Shown in pieces: positions 1-12,500 of a stretch of DNA of 64,000 nucleotides. A program made the translations under genes and the position numbers. Location of the stretch: positions 17,155,256 to 17,219,255 of the forward strand of contig CM065690.1 of assembly GCA_017654935.2 (NCBI GenBank), written 5' to 3'. Under the pieces are notes generated by a model that was not told the DNA's origin, searched no databases, and saw only the letters and a list, made by a program, of their open reading frames with translations. The first letter of the stretch is position 1, and each line of letters begins with the position of its first letter. Source of the stretch: Phymorhynchus buccinoides (Eukaryota; Mollusca; Gastropoda; Neogastropoda; Raphitomidae).

Positions 1-827
1 AAGAGCTTCTAAGTTAGCATCATGCTAAGTCTCATGCTATCTCAACGTGAATACAGGCCCAGGATGATTAGCACTGAATCAACTACAAGTAATATAATGA
101 GGCAAAACAAAACTAGTTCACCATCTATACCTATATAATAAAATTAATTGTATTTCTGTGTGTCTGTTTGTTCACCCCGTAATTCATGAACCGGTGCACA
201 GAATCACTTCAAATTTTGTGTGGTGGTGTGTCATGGTGCACTGATCGTCTCATAGAAAATGTGAACCTCCAGTTCAAATCTCCGCCAAGGAAGACTCGCT
301 TTTCTGCAGGATCGACTGTACTAGTAGTAAAGAATAGTAACTCTAGCGACTGACAAGCTAGACTGGCTTACTTCCCTTGAACTATAAACCTGACTGAATG
401 AGAGAAAAAGGGAGGGAGGGAAAGGGAGAGAGAGAGAGCTTGGAGAGAGAGAGAGAATGAATGTGTGTGTGTGTGTGTGTGTACGTGCGGGCACACGGAG
501 CGTAGCGATCGACAGTAGCTTTGCTAGTATTAGTAGTAATAATATAAAACAGCATAGCATAGCATAGCACAGCATCAAAAGTAGCTTACCATAATATGAA
601 ACAGTATACCATAGCATACAGCAACATACCTAAACTAAGCCTAGCTTAACCTAATCTACTAGTCAAACTTAACCTAAACTAGCAAACCTAACTTAACCTT
701 TATAACCTAATTATCTAACTTTAGCCAAGCCAAGACAACCTTTCCTAACCTGGCCTAACTTGACCTAGCCGAGCCTAACCTAACTTAACCCAGCTCTGCC
801 TAGCCTAGTGCAGTCTCGCCTAGCTTA
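1..827. other. Presumed intronic or flanking sequence with GA, GT and CCTAA-like simple repeats
   Basis: No exon recognised. It contains a GA-rich run (about 410-455), a short GT tract (463-483) and, at 620-835, an irregular series of CCTAA/TTAACC words. The series is too degenerate to be a functional telomere. Confidence 0.6.
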
Positions 828-1231
828 ACTCATTCACATTGCAACAATTTTGAATTATTAAAAAACCCTCACAAATCACTCCAGCCATGCACACAAACAA
901 AACATACATAAACAAAAGGAGAAATGTGAAATAAAGAAGATTACAGGTTTTTACTTCAGGTTTAGACATAGGGAAGTGGTAGATCTGACTTTTTTGTTTA
1001 TATATATATAGACTTTATATAGAAAAACTCTCTACACCGATTGGCTTCCCCACAACAAACCACTACAAAAGCAAAGTCAGAGGCAAAAAATTGTGGTCTA
1101 AGGGAGCAAAGTGAGTTTAGAAGTGACCAAGGGATGGTGTGCACCCAGATTTACTTCCCTTGAAGCAAACGCATCAAATTGACAGCTATCTATTAATCCC
1201 GGGCATATATGGCCAGAACGACTTGAATGAC
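828..1231. repeat. Dispersed ~400 bp repeat, copy 1
   Basis: Nearly collinear with 18307-18707, sharing for example ATTACAGGTTTTTACTTCAG and the GACAGCTATCTATTAA segment, with scattered substitutions and indels. No coding potential was recognised. Confidence 0.85.
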
Positions 1232-1384
1232 ATAAGGGCCAGCCACACTTCAGCTAAAATTGTATGACTGTATGATACGATTCGATCACGTGATCTCAAA
1301 GCGCGAATCACATTTGTTCTTGGAGAACTCATGATCGAATTGTATTGTACAGTCGTACGATTTTAGTGGATGTGTGGCTTGCCC
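1229..1384. mobile_element. Palindromic MITE with GGGCCAGCCACAC ends, copy 1
   Basis: About 155 bases whose ends are inverted repeats (GGGCCAGCCACAC against GTGTGGCTTGCCC), with internal complementarity around TACGATTCGATC. A second copy is at 8880-9012. It is too short to encode a protein. Confidence 0.75.
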
Positions 1385-1585
1385 TTTACTCGAACCCATG
1401 CAAATTGACCATGTAGTCAAGGACATAAAAGTCATAATTTTCTCTCTCATTTTGGCGGTATGCCACCAATCTCTCTGTTGCCTGTCTCTCCCTCTCTCTC
1501 TCCTCCTGTCCATCTCAGAGACGGTATCTTTCTCTCCAGCGACCAAACCTAAACGAACAAAATAAATCTGCCGAAATATTCTTAC

Positions 1586-2775
1586 CACAAACTTGTCATT
1601 GATCATGTACAGTCCTGTGCCGCTGCCCCCGGTGGGATTAGTCAGGTAGGAAATCATGTAGAGATGGTCGTTCCACGGCATCAGAGCTCCGATGCCACAC
1701 TCTGACCGAGTACCCCCACTCTCCGCAGTCACCTAACAAATATATCAAGAAAAATATAACAACGCAAACACGAAGACAAATTTTTTAGTTACAAATTTGC
1801 GGCGCCGTTGCAACCAGCAGCAATAAAACCACCTTTGTCAGTTCTGTGGAGAATATTGTACAAGACAAGAAAGCAGCACCTACCCAAACATCTAGGCATA
1901 TAAAGTCGACTTATTTGAAAAATTTATACTAACTTATCCATAAAGAGAACAGCTTTTTCTGTATGCAGAAAACTATGCCCAAATGAAAAAAACCCAAACT
2001 GAAACATCACTGGAGCATACAACAAACAAACAACTACACGACAAGTGTAAAGTGACATTATTTTATTCACGAGACAAAACAAAACTACTGGATATTTCGG
2101 CGAATGTGCCTTTATCAACAATGAGACAATTACAACAAACAAAACGACAAGTGTAAAGTGACGTTATTTTATTCACAAGAGACAAAAAAAACAAACTAAT
2201 ATTTAGCAAAAGGAGCAAAAAGCAGGCAACAAAAAGCAGGCAACAAATGGAGCAAAAAACAACAACAAAAAACAATACTTCCCCAAGAGACAGTCCAATC
2301 CGGGAATATGTCGAAGTTGATAAAGGCGCATTCGCCGAAATATCCATTTTTGCTTTGTCTCTTTTTAATCACTTAAAATAATGTCACTTTACACTTGTCG
2401 TGAAGGTGTTTGTTTGTTGTTAATGCCCAAAATGATACAAAAGTCAAATCAATAAAACCCTATATCAATCAACACAAAAAGTCACCATTAATCATCGCCG
2501 GTAGCTGAAAACATTTCCTTCCTTACCGTCAAACCAGGGAATATTCCGTTCATTCCCAGCTCCGCCATAGTCACTGAAGATCCGTTGCTTGAAGAGGGAG
2601 AAGGGGGAGGAGGAGGGGGAGGAGGAGGGGGAGTAGAAGGAGGAGCAGATTTTTCTTGTGACTTTGCGTGAAAACGAAGAACTGGCTGTATGTCAGGCTG
2701 ACACGAACAAATGGGCCACATAGCGATAATGCATAATGTCAGTATATTCGTGAAGAAAACCACCAGAGTTGCCAT
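1586..2775 (-). CDS. Conserved secreted protein of unknown function, 5' two exons (partial)
   Basis: Two exons read on the minus strand. Exon 1 (2775 to 2527, 83 codons) starts with ATG and encodes a hydrophobic leader ending near PICSC (signal peptide about residues 1-26), then a proline run and a serine-rich stretch. It ends at a GTAAGG donor. Exon 2 (1732 to 1586, 49 codons) follows a TTTGTTAG acceptor and ends at a GTAAGA donor. Both junctions are phase 0, so the protein reads GLT-VTAESGG without a break. Exon 2 carries a compact motif, CGIGALMPWNDHLYMISYL, followed by GTGLYMIND. I recall a similar opening in uncharacterised invertebrate proteins but cannot name a function. Later exons were not found before the left edge, so the gene probably continues outside. 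Its start lies about 1.6 kb from that of the divergent STK40 gene. Confidence 0.7.
2037..2402. mobile_element. Palindromic MITE in the secreted-protein intron
   Basis: Inverted repeats of roughly 80 bases begin CACGACAAGTGTAAAGTGAC at both ends and include GGATATTTCGGCGAATG. A partial direct copy lies inside. It is wholly within the 1733-2526 intron. Confidence 0.8.
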
Positions 2776-3026
2776 GGTGAGGTCTGATATGTTGCTTAGC
2801 TTGGGTTGATTCAGCTGGTTGCTTGGTTCGTTGCCCTTGGTGACTTAAATGAATGGCTGAAGTGAATCCTGAAAAAAAAGAAAAAACGATTAGGCGCATG
2901 ATAAATTATGCAACTTGGTGAGCATAGATACCATGTATCAACACATGTGTTTAAAAAACTCTTGTGGGAATGACTGGCTGAAAAGAATCCAGAAAAAAAG
3001 GAAATTTCTGGTGCTGAATTTTTCAA

Positions 3027-4343
3027 AAAGTTTAATGTAACTTAGATACAAAGCATAAGATAAGCACTGACTTATAAATGTGTATCCCAGTCTAACAACT
3101 GGAATGAATTAACTAACGAGCTAAAATGTGCATCAAATACTAACTTATTCAAAAATAGTCTCGACAAATCTCCAAATTATCTTCTTCTTGACTGTGCGTG
3201 GCCACAATCAATGCTTTGATTATTTTGCCACGGAACCAGGGAGGTTCTAGACCATTTTTGCCGGAGGAAAAGGCTCAAGGCCTGACAGGAAATAATACAA
3301 CATACTCATACTGATACGCCCACTTAAAAAAGTCAACTACTGAACTAGGCGGTAGAGCAATATCAAAAAACAAACAAACCACCTAATGGATCCTTACGCC
3401 CACTTAAACAAGTCAACTACTGAACTAGACGGTCGTGATCTAGAAGATAGTTTTCGTTGATGTAATGCCACAGTGTGGCTCTTTCAATCAAGATCAAGAG
3501 AACATCTTGTTTACTTTGTGGTCACGAGAGAGGGCATACCAAAGTGATGTCCCTTTGCGGAAGTAGTTCCTGGGGGAAAAAACACCATGGAACACGGGAG
3601 TGTGATCAAGCCACGGACCTGAACTACAAAAAAAGTCGACAAGTGACGTCTAATGTGAAATGATTAGAAAAATAACGACAGAGGAACAGTAACACTAGTC
3701 CAATGTACGATTCCAATTCTCACTTGAAGAAAAATAGAAAATGTTCTAAGACAACTTGGCGTCTGCTTGGAACTGGAAGGGCGGAGTGACACAAAACAAA
3801 CTCAGAAACTGTGACGAGAGTAGACAACAGACGGCGGAGGATCGCCTAGGCCAGAAGGATTTGCCGCGCAGAGTCAAGGCCTAACAGCTCGGGCCTTCTT
3901 AGCAGAATTTTCTACATTTTGAAAATTTTCAAAAGTTCATATTTCTGTCTTGACTGAAGGCAAAGCGAAGGACAGGTGTCAAGCCGACAAAGCCTTGGTG
4001 TAACTGTAACGATGTCCAAATCGCAAAAGTGGGTAACTAATTTAGAATAACTCAATCTAACTTCAACCTGATGAAGTTGGCTGCCTGAGCCTCAGGTTGA
4101 GGCGAAGAAGAAGGCCAAGTACTGTATAATTAATAATAGGAGTGGAGTACTAGAAATGACTTGTTATAGTTATAGGCCTAGTGAAGTGATAGGGTAGCCT
4201 AAACTAGGCCCTAGCAACGTTTTCAATATTTTTTCCCTTTGGTATTATACATTCAGCCTGGCAGAAGACTAGCAATTACCATGGAGGCTAACTGACGCTG
4301 ACAAATATCTTAATTTTAAAAAAAAAAACCACAAAAATTTAAC
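3027..4343. other. Spacer between divergent genes
   Basis: The stretch upstream of both the secreted-protein gene and STK40. A 37-base segment at 3315-3352 recurs at 3396-3433. No TATA box or other promoter element can be assigned with confidence. Confidence 0.5.
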
Positions 4344-4665
4344 ATGAAGAGAGCAGCAGGAGGCGATGGAAATGAAAATCCGTCCAATTCAGCGCCACCA
4401 AAACTGCTTAGATTGCGATTTTCTGGTAGACAAGAGAATGAATCAGGGGCCAGCAATGGGCCATCAGCAGCATCCACATCAGATTCAACAAACAGCCACC
4501 AGCCTGTCAAGTTTAAACCGAGAACCCACCCAAATTTACCCGCAAGACAGGAGAAAGCTGCAACTACCAGTAATGACAATCATGTCCTTGGCCTACATTC
4601 CGAGCAAAAAGTTCAGCCTCGCATTGTCAAAAGGGGATTGAAAAGAGCCGGGCCATACCTTTTAG
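4344..4665 (+). CDS. STK40: STK40 exon 1
   Basis: Encodes residues 1-107 plus one base. The first ~90 residues are a low-complexity, Ser/Asn/Pro-rich tail; the end, KRGLKRAGPYLLG, matches the start of the kinase-like domain. The donor is GTAATT and the exon ends in phase 1. Confidence 0.9.
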
Positions 4666-7600
4666 GTAATTCTCTATTGTAGCATTGTCATTTACTAGAA
4701 CATGGGCGTTTGTGTTCTTTATTTTCGTATTGTCAAATGGGGATTGAAAAGAGCCGGGCCATACCTTTTTAGGTAATTCTCTATTGTAACATTGTGACGT
4801 GATTGTCATAAAATATAAATTTCAGAATTGATTTTTGTGTCAACTGTCGCAATAGGGCCTGAAGAAAAGTGTAAGATGCTTGGAAATTCGCTGCAAGCTA
4901 GAATATGGGCGTTTATGTTCTTTATTTTCTTGAAAATATAAATTTATAAGATATAAGCTTGTCAACACCTGGTTAGAGAAGCACCAAATTTTTTATTCTT
5001 GGTTTACAAACCGAGTCTGACCAAGTTTATTTTTCACAATGGGTACAGTTATGCCGTTGATGCAACGCTTGGGCCATGTTCAGGGGAAGCGACTCTCACA
5101 AGTTGAATTTTCCATCAGGCCAAAAAAAAAAGTATGTTTTCCTGTTTCATCAGTTTGAAAAATAGGGTAGGTAGGTCAGGCTTTTTTTTTAATGTATGTC
5201 AAAATGATGCACTGGGTCAGTGGGTGGTGAATTTTTGCATCAAAATCGGTAACCTGTATGTCATTGAGAAAACAAATAAGTGAATCACTGAATGACAGTG
5301 AGAGGAAAAGAGGGAGATAGATAGACAGACAGGGAAAGGGAGGGGTGCAGTGACATAGAGACCAAAATAAAAAAGAAAGAAACGAGAAAAAGAGAGATAG
5401 GAACAGGGACAGATTAAAGAGAAGAAGAGAAAGAGAGAGGCAGGCAGACAGAGGCAAAGACAGGGATGAGATCGAGAGATGAGAGAGAGAAAGGGGGGGG
5501 GGGGGGATGACAGACAGAGCGAGATGGAAACAGGAAAAGAGATAGACACAAGGTGCACGGACAGAGAGACCGAAAGCCCATGTATGGCCTTGATGGCCAG
5601 CACAAACCAGTCTGCTGATGAGTGACATGTTTGACAGCGCTACGCCTATCCCACTAACACTGTAACAGGCTTGATTTCCAATCCTCTGTCTGCTTACTAC
5701 CAGTCTGTGTTACAACTACAGTAGAACCTCCCTTATAAGACCTTAAAAAAATCATTCAAAATGAGGTCTTATATAAGTTATAAGGAGGGGGTCTTAAATA
5801 AGGGAGGTAATTTTAATACTTGCAAAGAAGGGCAATGTCTCAGAGGAGTAGGTCTTATGTGGGAGGGAGTCTTATTATGGGAGGTCTTATAAGGGAGGTT
5901 CCACTGTATTTTTTATTTTGGTTCTCCTACACAAACACTTTGCTGCCGGTGAATATATTCCACTGGTAAAGTCAGGAAGTGAGCCGCCCACGTTAGTTAT
6001 AGCACTGAGCAAGGCAGGGGAAAGGTTAAAAAGTGTGGGCACCTACAAACCGCGCGTGAAAAGCAGCGAAAAGTGGGACTGAGTAACCGAGCACCGTCCA
6101 CTGAAAATTTGTAGCTAGCATGAATGAAAATGCGGAATTTGCGGTTTCAAGTCGTAGCGTACTGCTGCGTAGCAGAGACCCTAAATTTGTAGAATACTAC
6201 GCCTAAATCGTAGAGTAAGCAATGTTTCCCTTGCATCGTCTGTTCAAATTACTTTAGTTTTTTTAGGGTTTTTTATTCATCAAAAAAAAGTTTAGGGTCG
6301 GCGGCCAAAAATAGGGTTGGTCGGGAAACCGGAAACATTTTTTTTTTTCCTCATCTAATGTGTTTCCTTATTTTGTATAATTCGATTGTTTTAGGATTTG
6401 GTTTTTACTTACAGTTACACTTAGTTACAGTCAGGATCGTTTTTGACAGATCTATGCACACAGTTTATGCATCCCTTGACTAATTCAGTAATTGGCATAT
6501 ATATGTATTTGCAGCCTTTGTTTTAATTTTGTGTCCATTTCATTTCTCTGTATCATGATGCCAGACAACAGGCTGCATCCCTTTGTTATAATTTATGTGT
6601 GAATGTGTTTTCTGTTTGTGTAGAGCTATGTCAGCGTCTTAGACCATCTAACTTGTGGGGAAACTGTAACATTGTGAGGTAGCAATAAGGCCACACAAAA
6701 AAATAGTTGTGGTTAAGGTAACATGGCCGAAAAAAAAAGGTTTGGTAGGTAGGACCTAACCTTTTTTTTTTAAAGGTCAAAATTGACAAAGCACAAGACA
6801 AGAGCTCTCTCTTTCCCTCACTCTTACTCTCTTGGTGTGTGTGTCAAAACTGTCATGAACATCGAGTAATTTAAAGTAAACAACCCAAAGAAATAAAACT
6901 TTCTCTTTCTCAATCTCAACAAAATTGTAAGCTCTTCACTCCCAGCTCTTTGAAATTGCCGAGTGGTGTTGAAAACTAGTTCGAAAGGTTCAGCTAAGAT
7001 AGCTGAACCACCTCGGCAAGTGATAATGTTTTCCTTTCCTACATCCGGATGAATGTTCCGGAAAACATCCATGAGCGTGTAAGATGCTTTGAAACTCTGA
7101 AAGTGCTAATCACCTTCATATTTTCACAAATTTATATGAGCATATGGCCATCTCTCTTTTTTGTGTGGACAAAGCCCAAAAAAGTCATAGGGTCGGCCGA
7201 AAAAAATAGGGTAGGTAGGAATACCTTAACCACACCTATTTTTTGTGTGGCCTAACACTAATACTGTGTGAGTAACAGGTTGCATATTTTATGATTATCT
7301 CGCAGGTCCTCGAATAGGGTCATCTCCAGTGCGAAGCATTGTTCAAGTGCTGGCCAGGAAAGAAGGCACCGATGAATTTTATACATTGAAGGTAACGCAC
7401 TGTATTTTCTTATTATGATTTATGTTTCCGTAGTAAGTTAGTCAAGTTACAGAGAGACTTTCACTAGTTTCAGAGAGACGCAGAAGGAGAAAAGGAGAGT
7501 ATGGTAGTAGTAGTAGTAGTAGTCTAGTTCAGGGACTGGCTTCTGCCTAAGCCTCATGGCTTATAATACGTCCCATCCAGAATGTTTTTCTCTAATTAGG

Positions 7601-9485
7601 TTGCATTTGCATGCGAAAAACAATCAAACTATGATTGCAATATCAATCATCATCATCATAAAACAATTCACTAAAATTTTCATTTTTGTCAAGTAGATTT
7701 TTGAAGGCGTTAGTAGATGGTGCATTTTTTAGTTCAGGTGGCAGTGAGTTCCAGGAGTTAGCAACTGTATTACTAAAACAATGCTATCGTTTGTTAGTAT
7801 TAAACTGTTGAACTTGTACTTTCCCCTCTTGGTTTCTAGTTGTGTCAGACAAGGGTGGTGAGAAGAGAGACTCAAAACTGATATCAACTAAGTTGCGAAC
7901 AATTTTGTACATTTGAATGAGGTCACCTCTTATCCGCCTACCCTTTAGAGTTACAAACCTAATGCATAGAAGCATTGGTTGCTAAAACCATAAACTAAAA
8001 GCTTTTGTATCTAGACTAGAGAATATATATATATGTGAGGTCTTTCATGATTGTGTGCAAATCAGCAAATGCATGTTTAAAAAAATGCTTATTGATTGAG
8101 ATTTGTGAAAGATAATGTAGGGTTAGAATATAAAGTAATATTCCACATTGGCTGTTTTGTTGCACAGCTTTTCATGATTTGTAGGTAAAAATAGGGATGA
8201 GGAAAAAATGTGTACAGGCAGAGAAACCAGGGGTGCATGTGGGCATACTTGAAGCCTGAATTCAGGCAATTTTGAATGCAGGCTCAGTCAGTGATCTGCT
8301 TGAAGATTTAAGGCTCTTCTAATTGAAAATTCTGGATTCATGTTCTTGAGCTGATCATGTCAACTAAAACAGTAAAAGGTTATGATGGATTGGAAAGTTT
8401 AGGCAAAAGTTTTACTCACCACATGTACCCTCTAGGATTATTAGTAGGAACTGTGATGCCCCAAGACCCCAGTCATAGGACATAGTCCTGTTAAAACTAA
8501 GGATGTCCTTTTATTTCCTCCCTGTTAGGACAAATGTTCTATTGAAATTAGCATTAGCAGACTTTTACCTTTCGATTTTCTAGTTTCAGGACTGTTCTTT
8601 TACTACCTTTTCATCATCGGTGCATTATTGAGGGAAAAAATAAGCAACACTGAACATGATCATTCATTTTGGCTGGTGATATTTGGCTGATCAAGATTTG
8701 ACGATGTTCTTAAAATAATATCATATTTTACAGACTATAAGTTAACTGGCACACATTATATAAGGGCACCCCAAAATTTTTTGAAAAAAACTAAGATTTT
8801 GTTATTGCCGTATTTTCTTACTACTTTCTTACAATTATTATAGTATTTAATTAGTCATATTATAAGGCGCAGGGGTCTCAAGTGCCAGCCACATGTCAGC
8901 TAAAATTGTACGACTGTACGATACGATTCGATCGCGCGATTCACATTTGTTTTCGGAGACCACGTGATCGAATCTTGTCGTACGATCTTAGTGGCCGTGT
9001 GGCTGGCCCTTCACTCTGCCTTATAGTTATAGTTAGTAAAACACGGTACTCTAAATTCTAAGGCCCAAAAAAAAAGTAGTTGTGGTTAAAGTATCCCTAC
9101 CTACCCTATTTTTTCCGGCCGACCCTATGTTTTGTTTTTTCCTTGTTAAAAAGAGAGAAAAAAAGAAGAGAGAGAAAGCCATACGCTCATATTTGTGAAA
9201 ATATGAGGGTGGTGAGCACTTTCATAGTTTCAAAGCATCTTACACGCTCGTGGATGTTTTCCGGGACATTCATCCGGATGTAGGAAAGGAAAACATTATC
9301 ACTTGCCGAGGTGGTTCAGCTATCTTAGCTGAACCTTTTGAACTAGTAAATTCAACACCACTCGGCGATCTCAAAGAGCTGGGAGTGAAGAACTTACAAT
9401 TTTGTTGAGAAAGATAAAGTTTTATTTCTTTGGGTTGTTTACTTTAAATTACTCGATGTTCATGACACACACCATGAGTAAAAAT

Positions 9486-9547
<62 letters not shown>

Positions 9548-12500
9548 CCCACACACACACACAACAAGAGTAAGAGTGAGGGAGAGAGTGAGAGAGAGAG
9601 CTCTTGTGTTTTGTCAATTTTGAAACCTTTAAAAAAAAGCAACACTACAAAAAAAAGTTAGGTCCTACCTACCTACCATATAATTTTGGGCCATGTTACC
9701 TTAACCACAACTTTTTTTAAAATTTGGCCTAATGGTTTTGACAAATTGGCACATTCGCACATCATGTTCAGCATATTTATATGTATTCAGATTCTGACGC
9801 TGGAGAATCCCGAGAAGGAATCGCAGGATGACCGGCAGGGCAAGATGCTGATGCATACAGAGTTCTCCCTCCTGTCCCTGCTGCGCGACCAGCAAGGGGT
9901 GGTGCACCACCACGGCCTGTTCAAGGTCAGAAGGTGGGGTGAACGAGGGGTATGTGTGTAGAGAGTGAGACGTTAGTGGGAGGGAGGCGGGGGTGAAGGG
10001 CACAGTGGTAAGAAAGTCAGAGAATGTGAGAGATACATGTAAGCTTGTAAATGTGCTTTTTGCATTCGACTAAAAAAAAAATCCAACAAAAGAAACCCTA
10101 GTACAGAGAGAGAGAAGAGCGCGCAAATTTCTTCTCATGCACACAGTGAAAACGAAAGAAGCTTGTAGGCTAGCGTGAGTAAATTTCCTTGACTGAAGCA
10201 GTGATGTACCGAGGCCCTCTGTCATAGGCCATTGACCTATTAAAATTGAAAATGTCCTATTGTGTTCTCCCCTGTCAGGACGAATGTCTGATTACATTTT
10301 TAACATGGGCAGTCTTTAGGCATCCATGGCAGTGGATGGTGAAACGACTGTTTTTTGGTGCTGGGACTTACTACTACTAGTACTAGTAATACTTATCTTG
10401 TATACTACAGACAAACCTCTATTTTAAGACTTCCAAAATGTCCGGAAAAATCGGTCGTAAATTGGAGTGGGTCGTATGACTACACTTTGAGGTTTTCACT
10501 GGCCAGCATCGTAGAAAGAAAAAGTTCAAATCAGCACAGTTCATACTCTCTTCTTCATGCACACATACAATGACATATATAAAACTTTATTTGGGTCTTT
10601 CCAACTCCATAGTATTGTGCAATCGATGTATTACAGTTTCACTTCGCCGACTTCTGTTAATCACCTCCACTCTCGTCCAAAGTCAGTGGTTTTTCTTTTT
10701 CAAAGTCAGTGGTTTTCGTGCTTTTCCTACGCTTTCCGCCATCTTTTCTACAACAAGGGAAGCGACTCCGCTTTCAGGCCCTTGACCGTGGTTGTTTCCC
10801 TTTGCTCGAAGTCTATGCAGACGACAACAACGGTCGTAAAAACCAACAAAATGGCGGTCGTAAGTCGCGTTTTAGAGGAAGTCGTTTAAGAGAGGTCGTT
10901 TACATAGTAAAATGCATCCGTGCCAACAAATCCGGTCTCAAATGAGAGGTGGTCGCTTAACAGAGGGTCGTAAAATAGGGGTTTGTCTGTACTGCTGTTA
11001 TTATATACTTTATTCTCTCCACCAGGACGAAGCCTTAGAGGAGCAAGAAGCGTCGGAGCAGCCGACTAAAGTTCAGGTGACGGGGCGGGTGGTGAAGCGG
11101 CTCTGCCTGGTGCTGGATTGTCTGCTGCCCCACGAGTTCAGCCCCGCCACCAACGACTACGTCAACCTGCAGCACTACGTCATCAAGGAGAAGAAGCTGA
11201 CCGAGAGGGAGGCTGTCGTCATTTTCTACGACATTGTGCGCATCGTTGACAATTTACACAAGGTCAGAGATTGTCAAAGCACTCACACACAAACATGCAC
11301 TCGCTTATGTACACACACACACAATCACACTCACACAAACACACACACAACACACAACACACACACACACACCACACACACACAAACACACTTGTGACTA
11401 CGTCAACCTGCAGCACTACGTCATCAAGGAGAAGAAGCTGACCGATAGAGAGGCTGTCGTCATTTTCTACGACATTGTGCGTATCGTTGACAATTTACAC
11501 AAGGTCGGAACTTTTTGTTAGACTTACAGATTGTCAAAGCATTCACGCATAAACATACACACGCACACACACTCACACACACACACACACACTCACCCTG
11601 CAGCATTATGTCATCAAGGAGAAGAAGCTGACTGATAGAGAGGCTGTTGTCATTTTCGTTGACAATTTGCACATGGTCAGATTTATTAGAAATATGTTGC
11701 TAAGTAGGCACACACACATGATTCACACGCAATTAGCCTTAACCCATTGACTGCCAGAGAAAATTATAAAAAAACTTATCTTTTTTATTATCATTGTAAA
11801 ATGAAAAGGACCTGTTAGACTCAATCTGTGGTCTAGAGATCTTTCCTGACTTGTCCAAAACAAAAAACGTCATTCCAGGGCTATGACATCAAAGGTTATG
11901 ACATAATGAATGGCATCGCATACCCCTTAATAGACAGGGGCCAGGCATAAAAGTGGTTAAAGGAGCACCCTGACGGATGAGTTTTTGCAAGAAACACGTC
12001 AAGATCACCAGGAAAACACCCTTTACAGAGACATGGATACAACCTTGCCTCGGATGCAAGGCGGCGCTTGTTTTTTTTAAAATTCAAAGTTCAAGGGGGG
12101 AAAAGTGTTGAATTCTCATTTTACAAGCCTGGAATAAGCTTCAAATTGAGTATGATTTTGCTTTTTCTTCAGCTTCAGGGGGGCGTTGTCCCCCCCCCTC
12201 CCCTGACCCCACAACAGGGGCCTGGGTGGCCCCTGGACCCCTGCCTTGCCTGTTTTTTTGATTTTCTCCAGTTGCATCCATGCAGAGATCGCAACACTTA
12301 CTTTGCTATGGTTTCCTATAAATCAAACCGTCAAAACGGCGATTCCTCCTTGGCGGAGGTGCTGGAAATCAAATTCTTTCATTCTTTACTGCCTGAGTTT
12401 AGACCAAATCGTTTGCACGAAATTTCCACTATGCACGCCTTTTTATTTATTTATTTTTAATTTTGTACAGTTTACCAAAAGGAGTTTCCCTCACAACAAA

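Noticed and set aside
5176..5628. 150-codon minus-strand frame rich in Ser and Leu
   Set aside because: Encoded by a GA-rich low-complexity stretch (5278-5535).
10912..11397. 161-codon frame as a separate gene
   Set aside because: It is STK40 exon 4 read through from upstream MITE sequence and into the CA tract; only 11026-11262 is supported.
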